64,000 bases of DNA from Rhizobium sp. Leaf453 (lineage in GTDB: Bacteria; Pseudomonadota; Alphaproteobacteria; Rhizobiales; Rhizobiaceae), in contig NZ_LMRG01000023.1 of NCBI RefSeq assembly GCF_001425605.1, positions 350,291 to 414,290 of the forward strand, in the 5' to 3' direction. This document shows positions 27,740-37,000 of this stretch, piece after piece; positions within the stretch are counted from its first letter, which is position 1, and each line of letters opens with the position of its first letter. A program made the translations under genes and the position numbers. The notes beneath the pieces were generated by a model. The model was not told the DNA's origin and made no database searches. It saw only the letters and a program-made list of their open reading frames with translations.

Positions 27740-29065
27740 GTGGGTTTTCGGAAAGCGCCGGGGCGGGGGAACGACCTGCAGAAGCATTCGGGCAAACGAA
27801 TGCTTCTGATCGAGGATTCCCGCATGTTCTCGACAGTTCTCAAACATGGCTTGGAGACGGCGCACGGTATCGACGTCACCCATTGCCCGTCGCTGACGGC
27901 GCTCAAGCGCGCCGTCGAGAGTGGCGGGGACTATTCGCTGGCGGTTCTCGACCTCAACTTGCCCGATGCGCCAAATTGCGAAGCCCTCGATTATGTGATC
28001 GCGCACGGTATTGCGGCGATCGTCTTCACAGGCTCGTTCAACAACCAGACGCGCGAGGATATTCTTTCACGCAAGGTCGTCGATTGCGTCATCAAGAGCC
28101 AGCCCGATTCCATCGGTCACGTCATTAGCGTGGTGGACCGGGCGCTGACCAATGTTCGGACCAACGTGCTTCTGGTCGATTCCGACGATGCTTCCCGTGG
28201 TGACCTTCTGGCACTGCTCGAACAGCAGCAGTTCAACGTCGTACAGGCGTGCGCCGGGGCGGAGGCTCTACAGGCACTCGACAGCAGCGATGCGATCGAT
28301 GTTGTCATCACCGATGTTGCGCTCTCAGACATGTCTGCCTACACCCTGCTGGCCGAAATCCGCCAGCGGCATGGGGAGGACGCTGTCAGTGTGATCGCGC
28401 TTGCCGCTGGTGACGATCGCCAGCACGCCGCTCGCTTCCTGCAATGCGGCGGCACGGAATTCATCCAGAAGCCTTTTCTGGTGGAAGAGTTCAACAGCCG
28501 GGTTTTCCTGGTCGCCAATATCCAGAAGCGCATTCAGGCTCTGCACAGCATCGCCGCGCGCGACTATCTGACCGATATCTACAACAGGCGCTATTTCTTC
28601 CAGTCTGGTCCCAGGCTCGTGGAGCAATGTCTGCGGCGTGGCGAGACGACGTCCATTGCCATCCTCGATATCGACCACTTCAAGCGCCTCAATGACACGT
28701 ATGGACATGAAGTCGGCGATCTCGTGCTCAAGGCTGTCGCGAAGCGCCTGAAGGTGACTGTCGGCGAGGAGCATCTCTTGGCGCGTCTCGGTGGCGAGGA
28801 GTTCGGTGTTCTGTTTAACGGGCTTGATGCCGCCGCCGCGCATGAATATTGCGAAACGCTGCGGCTCGATCTCGCCAGAACGAAAATTACTGCGGACGAC
28901 GAGGAACTGTCGGTCACGGTCTCGATCGGTCTTGCGACCATCGAAAGCCTTGAATCCTTCGAAAACTACCTCAACGCCGCCGATCAGTTCCTCTACATGG
29001 CGAAATATGACGGCCGCAACCGGATCGTCTCGGAACTGACGCTTCTCAAATCCATGGCGTCCTGA
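27740..29065 (+). CDS. PleD-like diguanylate cyclase (REC-REC-GGDEF)
   Basis: A 441-residue protein that makes cyclic di-GMP. Receiver 1 (~20-135) keeps the acceptor Asp (AVLDLNLPDA); receiver 2 (~138-260) has VLLVDSDDA and VVITDVALSDM. The GGDEF domain (~270-435) has DIDHFKRLNDTYGHEVGD and the active-site sequence RLGGEEFGVLF, so it should be catalytic. The usual RxxD product-inhibition site before it is absent (GEEH at that position). The likely start is GTG, 20 codons before the ATG at MLLIEDS, because the receiver begins at once after that ATG. The double-receiver half is homologous to the preceding gene. Confidence 0.9.
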   Translation: MGFRKAPGRGNDLQKHSGKRMLLIEDSRMFSTVLKHGLETAHGIDVTHCPSLTALKRAVESGGDYSLAVLDLNLPDAPNCEALDYVIAHGIAAIVFTGSFNNQTREDILSRKVVDCVIKSQPDSIGHVISVVDRALTNVRTNVLLVDSDDASRGDLLALLEQQQFNVVQACAGAEALQALDSSDAIDVVITDVALSDMSAYTLLAEIRQRHGEDAVSVIALAAGDDRQHAARFLQCGGTEFIQKPFLVEEFNSRVFLVANIQKRIQALHSIAARDYLTDIYNRRYFFQSGPRLVEQCLRRGETTSIAILDIDHFKRLNDTYGHEVGDLVLKAVAKRLKVTVGEEHLLARLGGEEFGVLFNGLDAAAAHEYCETLRLDLARTKITADDEELSVTVSIGLATIESLESFENYLNAADQFLYMAKYDGRNRIVSELTLLKSMAS

Positions 29066-29072
29066 ACGCGAA

Positions 29073-29098
29073 AAAGGCGACCGATCGGGCCGCCTTCG
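29073..29098. terminator. Hairpin between convergent genes, possibly bidirectional terminator
   Basis: AAGGCG/CGCCTT stem with an 11-base loop, A-rich on one side and followed by CGCATTTCGTTATTTC on the other. It lies between the stops of the diguanylate cyclase and the GlxA-type regulator. Confidence 0.45.
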
Positions 29099-29122
29099 CA
29101 TTTCGTTATTTCCTGAATTGGC

Positions 29123-30127
29123 TCAGCGAACCGTTTGTAGCGTCAGTTTGCGCTCGGCACGCTCCTGCTGCGGCGAACGGTTGTAGAGTTCGCGATAACA
29201 CTTGGAGAAGTGCGAGGCCGATACGAAGCCGCAGGCAACCGCGACCTCGACGACCGGCATGGCCGACTGGACGAGAAGGTGGCGTGCGCGGTCGAGCCGG
29301 ATTTCCAGATAGTAGCGGGCAGGGGAGCGGCCCATTTCCTGGCGAAACAGGCGCTCGATTTGGCGGCGCGACAGGCCGGCGCTGTCAGCGATTTCGAGAA
29401 GAGACAGCGGCTCGGACAGATTGCCTTCCATCAGTTCGATAATCGACAGGACCTTGGCATTCTGTACGCCAAGGCGGGCGCGCAGCGGCAGGCGCTGGCG
29501 GTCATGTGGGCCGCGGACACGGTCGGTGAGCGCCTGCTCGCAGACGCGGTTGACGAGGTTTTCGCCGAAATCCTGATCGATCAAGTTGAGCATCATGTCG
29601 AGCGAGGCTGTGCCGCCGGCGCAGGTGTAGATATTGCTGTCGATTTCGTAGAGGTCGGCATAGACATCGACCTGCGGGAAGCTCTCGGCGAAGCCCGGCA
29701 GGTTTTCCCAGTGGATCGCGCAACGCTTACCGGTCAGGAGGCCGGCCGAGGCCAGCACATGGGCGCCCGTACAGAGGCTGCCGACCGAGACGCCGCGATT
29801 GTAGACTTCGCGCAGCCAGGCATTGACCGATTTGTTGTTGAAGTCCTCGACATAGATGCCGGAACAGACCAGCACCATGGACGGACGGTTTTCGCCACCG
29901 AGAAACTTGCGCTCGTCGGCAAGCGAGGTGTTTACCTCGAGGCCGATGCCGCTCGAGGACAGGACCTGCGTGCCGTCCGTCGAGGACAGACGCCAGGTAT
30001 AGGCTTCATAGCCTAACATGCGGTTGGCGATGCGGAGCGTTTCGATGGCAGCCGAAAACGGCAGCATGGAAAAGTTCGGCACGAGAAAGAAGACGAGAGA
30101 TCGCTTTTTGGTCAGTGGCTTGTTCAT
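29123..30127 (-). CDS. GlxA/GbdR-type AraC family regulator
   Basis: A 334-residue regulator. The N-terminal ~190 residues form a DJ-1/PfpI-like (class I amidotransferase-like) sensor domain, with FFLVPNFSMLPFSAAIETLR and VGSLCTGAHVLASAGLLTG (nucleophile-elbow-like Cys). The C-terminal ~100 residues form an AraC DNA-binding domain with two helix-turn-helix parts (LLEIADSAGLSRRQIERLF and VAVACGFVSASHFSKCYRE). GbdR, the glycine-betaine/dimethylglycine regulator of Pseudomonas, has this layout; assignment to that role is inference from the nearby dimethylglycine-dehydrogenase-like gene. I chose the ATG giving MNKPLTKKRS, with GGGAA upstream. Confidence 0.88.
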   Translation of the reverse strand: MNKPLTKKRSLVFFLVPNFSMLPFSAAIETLRIANRMLGYEAYTWRLSSTDGTQVLSSSGIGLEVNTSLADERKFLGGENRPSMVLVCSGIYVEDFNNKSVNAWLREVYNRGVSVGSLCTGAHVLASAGLLTGKRCAIHWENLPGFAESFPQVDVYADLYEIDSNIYTCAGGTASLDMMLNLIDQDFGENLVNRVCEQALTDRVRGPHDRQRLPLRARLGVQNAKVLSIIELMEGNLSEPLSLLEIADSAGLSRRQIERLFRQEMGRSPARYYLEIRLDRARHLLVQSAMPVVEVAVACGFVSASHFSKCYRELYNRSPQQERAERKLTLQTVR

Positions 30128-30571
30128 CGAAGGTTCCCAGCACCGCAGATGTCGCATTTGTCACGTGGAAAAGCGTCATCTGGCTTTCCTGATTACGACA
30201 TTCGCATGGACGGCTGCGACTGGGAAGAAATAAATGTTTGCGACACACCGGGTGCTGCCGCCGAAAGTGGCGTATGCCTGCGAAAACGCCCAGTATTTTG
30301 GCTGTAAGCGACGAATTTGTCGCATTCTACATCGCGGGTGTGACGTGTGACATTTGTCGGCGATTTATCTCGGCGGTTCCGGTTTTCAGTTTGCGACGTT
30401 TTGCGATTTCCGTTCTGTGTCGGAAACAGGCCATCTGCGTCATGTGTTGATGCTGCTGTTTCCAAAAATCAAAAAGGGCATTCCGCCATCATGGCAAAAT
30501 GCCCTTTCATGCGTGGTCTGCGTCTTTGGGACAGGCAGGATCGTCACCCGCTTTTGCCGGTGCCGGATCGT
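30128..30571. other. Intergenic region without recognisable gene
   Basis: About 440 bases between the start of the GlxA-type regulator and the end of the DUF1127 gene, both on the minus strand. It holds the terminator described separately and presumably the regulator's promoter. Short open frames on both strands look random. Confidence 0.5.
30471..30509 (-). terminator. Terminator of the DUF1127 gene
   Basis: A perfect 10-bp stem (AAAGGGCATT/AATGCCCTTT) with a 15-base loop; on the minus strand the second arm runs into TTTTTGATTTTTGG. It lies about 65 bases after the DUF1127 stop. Confidence 0.75.
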
Positions 30572-30775
30572 TCATCGTGTCGGCGCGTCCTTGTTGAGCA
30601 TGTCGGCCGAGGGAAAGCCGATATCCTTCAAGGCGTCGTAGGACAGGCCTTCGAGTTCGCGTTCGGTCCGGTAGCGCTTCCACGATGCGACGGCGCGCGA
30701 ACGCAGGCTGACGATGGCAGAAGCAACGGACGAGCGTCCGGTCTGCGGTGAATGTTCCAAGCTGAAGAATGCCAT
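30572..30775 (-). CDS. DUF1127 small protein
   Basis: A 67-residue protein ending with the DUF1127 motif (RYRTERELEGLSYDALKDIGFP). Small DUF1127 proteins of rhizobia and agrobacteria are arginine-rich, and some are RNA-binding or affect phosphate and carbon metabolism; this one's role is not known. The ATG giving MAFFSLEHSPQTG has AAGGAA upstream; earlier in-frame codons are not family-like. Confidence 0.85.
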   Translation of the reverse strand: MAFFSLEHSPQTGRSSVASAIVSLRSRAVASWKRYRTERELEGLSYDALKDIGFPSADMLNKDAPTR

Positions 30776-30990
30776 TTTCCTGGTTCCTTTTGGAGTGAGG
30801 GCTTCAAAAGGTCGCGACCATGGAAAGAGTAATGCGCCTGACCCATTCATCATTCAAGCGAATATAATTGATCTCATGCATCAAGGAATATGATGCTTCT
30901 CGCAGACAGAATTTCCGTCGCGTTGACTGTGCAGCAAGGGAAGGACATGCTGTCCAAATAGATTTCCCTGGTATTTTTTGCTGGCATTGC

Positions 30991-31017
30991 CGCAAGCGCC
31001 ACATGGAGGCGCTTGCG
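30991..31017 (-). terminator. Hairpin after the giant repeat-protein gene
   Basis: A perfect 10-bp stem (CGCAAGCGCC/GGCGCTTGCG) with a 7-base loop starts 26 bases past the stop of the giant gene. On the minus strand no T run follows, so termination here is uncertain. Confidence 0.4.
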
Positions 31018-31042
31018 AAAAAAATGAGAACCATTGCGAGTT

Positions 31043-34000
31043 TTAGATCAGGAAATCATTCGATCCTGTCGCTGGTGAGGCCCATGAGATGGTGGTCCAG
31101 TCTCCGTCCAGGGCATCCATGGCATGATGCGTGTCAAGAGCAGACTGAGTGGCTGCGAGACCAAGCACATCGATCGTGTCGTCTTCCGGGATGAAGAGAG
31201 ACGCCGGAAGCATCTTTGCGTCGCCTACCTTTCCGGAGGAGTCGCCGAAGTGGAAACTGTCCTGTTCCGACGGAGGCTGGAAGCCGCCGCCGGTGCCCTT
31301 GCTGGCTTCGACGACATCCGTGACGGTGATGGTGAATGTTTTCGTCGCCGCGAAGCCATCGGCGTCCTTCACCTCGACCGTGATCGTATCGCTCTTCACT
31401 GTTTCGTAGTCGATCGCCTTTGCAACCTGCAATGTGGTGCCGGACAGCTTGAACAGCCCGCCGGCGGTGTCCGTGAGCTTGTAGCTCAGCGCCTTTCCTT
31501 CTGGATCGATGGCGGAGAAAGTGCCGGCGGTTTTCCCGATCGCCGTGTTTTCCGCAACGGTCGTTTTGGAAAGGGTGATTGCGCCTGGCGCTTCATTGAC
31601 GTTTTTGATCGTAACGGCAATGGCCTGTGTATCTGTCAAGCTGCCATTGTCTGTCACCTTGACGATGACATCATAGATATTGTCAGCGCCACCATCCTTC
31701 TTCGTTTCGAAATCCGGTGCCGACTTGAAGGCGAGGGCTCCGGTCGTCGCGTTGATCGTGAACAGCGAGGCATCGGCGCCACCGGACAGAGCGTAGGTGC
31801 GTGTTGCTCCGGTGTCCGGATCAGTCGAGGTCACCGTCGTGACCGCTGTCGTGTTCTCGTTGATCGAGACGCTTGCGGTCGCACCGCCGCCATTGGACGT
31901 AATGGTGGGGGCTTCGTTGACATTGGTCACGGTGACGGCAATTGCCTGCGTATCCGTCAGGCCGCCGTCGTCTGTGACTTTGACGACGAGGTCGTAGATA
32001 TTGTTCGTGCCGGCATCCTTCTTCGTTTCGAAATCAGGTGCCGACTTGAAGGTGAGGGCGCCGGTCGTGGCATTGATGGTGAACAGCGAAGCATCCGCAC
32101 CGCCCGAAATGGCATAGGTTCGGGTCGCGCCTGCATCGACATCGCTGGAGGCGACGGTGGTAACGGTGGTCTTGTTTTCCGCGACGGAAATGCTGGCGGT
32201 GCTGCTACCGCCATTCGAGGTAATACGCGGCGCCTCGTTGACATTGGTGAGCGTGACGGCGATTGCCTGGCTATCCGTCAGGCCGGTGTCGTCTGTCACC
32301 TTGACGACAAGGTCGTAGATATTGTTGCCACCGGTGTCCAGTTTCGTCTCGAAGTCCGGCGCTGCCTTGAAGGCGAGGGCACCGGTCGTGGCATTGATGG
32401 TGAACAGAGCTGCATCCGCGCCACCGGAGATCGTATAAGTGCGTGTCGCTCCGGCGTCCTGATCCGTGGCGGTAACGGTGGTGACCGCCGTCTTGTTTTC
32501 GGCGAGCGAAATGCTGGCCGTGCCGCCGCCGCCATTCGAGGTGATCGTCGGTGCCTCGTTGACATTGGTGATCGTCACGGCAAGCGACTGCATATCCGTC
32601 AGGCCACCATCGTCGGTCACTTTGACAATAATGTCGTAGATGTTGTTGGTGCCGGCATCGAGTTTTGTCTCGAAGCTGGGCGCTGCCTTGAAGGTCAGCG
32701 CACCGGTCGCGGCGTTGATCGCAAACAGCGCCGAATCGGCGCCGCCTGAGATCGCGTAAGTCCGTGTCGCGCCGGCATCGACATCACTGGAGGCGACGGT
32801 CGTGACGCCCGTCCTGTTCTCGGCAATGGAAATGCTGGCGCTGGTGCCGCCGCCATTGGAGGTGATGCGTGGCGCTTCGTTGACATTAGCGACGGTCACT
32901 GCAAGCGCCTGCGTGTCGGACCCGCCGATCGAGATCGCCTTGACGATGACGTCGTAGGTATTGTTGGTGCCAGTGTCCGTCTTCGTTTCGAAATCCGGTG
33001 CCGCCTTGAAGGTGAGTGCGCCGGTTGTCGCGTTGATCGTGAATTTGGACGCGTCGGCGCCGCCCGAGATCGAATAGACCCGGGCATCGCCCTCGGGGTC
33101 GACGGCAATGACCGTCGTGACGGCCGTGCTGTTTTCCGCCACCGAAACCGCCGCGGTTGCTCCGCCGCCGTTCGAAGTGATCGATGGACCTTCCTCGATA
33201 TTGGTGACGGTCACCGCGACAGCCTGGGTGTCCGTCAGGCCGAAATTGTCGGTAACCCTCACAGTGACGTCGTAAACGTTGTTCGCCCCCGTATCCGCCT
33301 TGGTTTCGAAGTCGGGGCCGGCCTTGAAGGTAAGGACGCCGGTTGCGCTGATCTGGAATTTCGAGGCATCGGCACCCGTCAGCGAGAATTTAACGACGCC
33401 GCCATCGGGATCCGTGGCCACGATAGTTGAGACCGCAGTCGTGTTTTCGACGACCGACAAGGCGAGGGCTGCGCCGCCATTCGAGGTGATCGTCGGAGCA
33501 GCATGGGCAATCGCCGTCGCCTTCAGGTCGATCCAGTCGAGGCCCAGCAGGGTAAGGCTGGTGCCGGCGGCGAAGTTGATGACGGTGTTGGTATGGTTGG
33601 TCTGGTCGATCTTGGACAGCAGTTGGGTGAACGAGGTGAAGGTGCTGAACAGTGCGCTCTTCAACGTATCCTTGGTGATGTCGAAATCGGTAATCTGGTC
33701 GTTGCCGCCGCTGTAGATGAACAGGTCTGCTCCGAGCCCGCCGGTCAGGCTGTCGTCACCGGCGCCGCCCGAAAGAGTATCGCTGAGATCGCTGCCGCGC
33801 AGTGTGTCGTTGCCCGAGCCGCCGGTCAACTCGAAACGTTCGACGTCCGAGAAGCTCATATGCATGTAGCCGAAATAGTCGCCGCTATCGACTGCATTGA
33901 CTATCGTGCGGTAATAGGTGCCGCCATAGATGATGTCGTTGTTGGCGCCGCTCCAGTCCATGACCAGCGTATCGGTGCCGTCTCCGCCGGCAAAGCCGTG

Positions 34001-37000
34001 GCCATAGCCCTGCGAGTTGAAGTTGATCTTGAACGTGTCGTCGCCACCGCCGGCGTCGAAGCCGTTGCCGCTGTAGCCCCACGAGCCGACCGAGGTCTTG
34101 GTGCTCAGGCGGGCATCTAGAACATCGTTGCCAAGGCCTGTCTTCAATTGCACGACCTCGATGCCGCGCCAGCTGGTTTCCGTGGCGCCGCCGCTATCGA
34201 CCACGACATTGGCCGTCTGCGTTGCCTGCAGGGCAAGCGAGAAATTCGCCGCCGTCGTCGAGGCAATCTCGGCGATCACCAGGTCCATACCCGCGCCGCC
34301 ATTGTAGCTGCCCTTGCCGGCCTTGCCTTCCAGCCGGTCGTATCCGGCACCGCCCGAGAGCGTATCATCGAGCGCGCCGCCGATCAGGTTGTCGTCGCCC
34401 GCGCCGCCGTACAACTGGAAGCGCTCGACGCTGGAATAGAAGACATGCATGTAGCCGGAATAGTCGCCGGAATTCACCGCGTTGACCGTCGTCCGGTAAT
34501 AGCCGTCGCCGGCGATGATGCCGTTGGTCGCGGCACTCCAGTCGATCAGCATCGTGTCCGTGCCGTCGCCGCCGGCAAAGCCGTGGCCATAACCCTGCGA
34601 ATTGAAGTTGACGCGGAACGTGTCATTGCCGGCACCGGCGTCAAAACTGTTGCCGCTGTAGCTCCAGATGCCGACGAAGGTTTTTGCGTCCAGCCGGGTA
34701 TCCAGCGTGTCATTGCCGGCGCCGGTCGTCAGTTGAACGACCTCAAGCCCCTGCCATGTTGTCTGAATGTCCGTTCCACTGTTGGACGTGACCGCCGCAT
34801 TCTGCGTGCTCTGTAGCGCCAAGGAAAAATTCTTTCCGGTATCGCTGGCAACGGTCGCAATGGCGATGTCGGTTCCCGCGCCGCCGTTATATGTGCCCTT
34901 GCCGGCCTTGCCGTCCAGCCTATCGGACCCGTCGCCGCCGATCAGGATGTCGTCGAGCGCGGCGCCGATGAGATTGTCGTTGCCGAGGCCGCCGGTCAGC
35001 TGGAAGCGTTCGACGCTGGAATAATAGACGTGCATGTAGCCGGAATAGTCGCCCGATACGGCGGCATTGACGGTTGTCCGGAAGTATCCATCACCGGCAA
35101 TGACGTCATTGGTCGCGTCGGCCCAGTCCATCACGAGCGTATCGATATCATCGCCGGCCGCGAAACTGTGACCGGGACCCTGTGAATTGAAGTTGATCTT
35201 GAATGTGTCGTTGCCGGTACCAGAATCGAAGACGTTGCCGCCATAGCCATAGATATCGACGCGAGTCTTGGTCGCGAGTTGCGCATCCAGCATATCGTCG
35301 CCACCGGCCGTGACCAGATGGACGACTTCGATGCCGCGCCATTTCGTCTCGATGGCGGTGGTGGCGTTGACGGTCGTCGTGGTTGTCAGGGCCGCTTGCA
35401 GCGCAAGCGTGAAGTCATTGGTCGCGTCGCTGGCGACATTCGCGATGGCGAGATCCGTGCCGGTGCCGCCGTCATAGGTTCCCTTGCCGGTCTTGCCCTC
35501 CAAACGGTCCGTGCCGGCATTGCCGATCAGGATGTCATCGATGGCGCCGCCGATCAGGTTGTCATCGCCCGCGCCGCCGGTCAGCTGGAACCGCTCGACG
35601 TTGGAATAATAGACATGCATGTAGCCGGAATAATCGCCGGAATCGACGGCGTTCACGGTGGTGCGGTAATAGCCGTCACCGGCGATGATGCCGTTGTTGG
35701 CGCCTGCCCAATCCATCACCAGCGTATCGACACCGTCGCCGGCCGCGAAGCTGTGGCCGTAGCCCTGCGAATTGAAGTTGATCTTGAACGTGTCGTTGCC
35801 GGCGCCGGCATCAAACAGGTTACCGCTATAGCTGTGGATGCCGACACTGGTCTTGTTGGTCAGTTGGGCGTCAAGGGTATCGTCGCCGCTGGCGGTGACC
35901 AGTTGCACGACCTCGATACCGCGCCACTTTGTTTCGACGCCCGAGCCGCCATTCACCGTCGCCATGGTCGTCATGGCAGACTGAAGCGCAAGGGTGAAGT
36001 TGTTGGTCGCGTCGCTTGCGATTGTTGCTATTGCGATATCGGTGCCGGTGCCGCCGTCATAGGTTCCCTTGCCGGTCTTGCCTTCCAGGCGGTCAAAACC
36101 GCCGCCGCCGATCAGGATGTCGTCGATTGCGCCACCGACCAGGTTGTCGTCGCCAAGGCCGCCAGTGAGATGGAACCGCTCGACATCCAAGAAGCTCATA
36201 TGCATGTAGCCGCCATAGTCACCACTCACGGCGGCATCGACCGTCGTGCGGTAATTGGTGCCCTGGTAGATGATGGCGTTGGTGGCGCCGGCCCAGTTCA
36301 TTACAAGCGTGTCGGTACCATCACCGGCGATAAAGGCGTGGTCGTAAGCCTGGGCGTTGAAATTGACCTTGAACGTGTCGTTACCTGCGCCGGCGTCGAA
36401 ACGGTTGCCGTTGGCGCCGTGAATGTCGAGGCGGGTCTTGTTGGTGAGGCTGGCATCCAGCGTATCGTCGCCGCCGCCGGAGGTCAGCAAGACGGTCTCG
36501 ATGCCCTGCCAGATCGTTTCCAGCGCATTGCCGCTATTGGCAGTGACCGGGCCGGTTTGTGTCGCCTGGAGTGCAAGGGTGAAATTCTTGCCGGCTTCGG
36601 AAAGTCCCGAGGCGATAACGATATCCGTTGCCGCGCCGCCATTATAGGTGCCTTTGCCGGTCTTTCCTTCCAGCCGGTCGAAGCCATCGCCGCCGATCAG
36701 GATGTCGTCGATGGCGCCGCCGACCAGATTGTCATTTCCAGCTCCACCCGTCAGCTGGAACCGTTCGACGTCGGTGAACGCCATATGCATGTAGCCGCCA
36801 TAGTCGCCGCTGACGGCGGCGTTGACAGTGGTGCGGTAGTTCGGGCCGTTATAGATGATGTCGTTGTTCGCGCCGGACCAGTCCATGACCAGGGTATCGA
36901 CCCCATCACCGCCGGTGAAACCGTGCTCATAGCCCTGTGAATTGAAATTGATCTTGAACGTGTCGTCGCCATTGCCGGCATTGAACCAGTTGCCGGCAGC

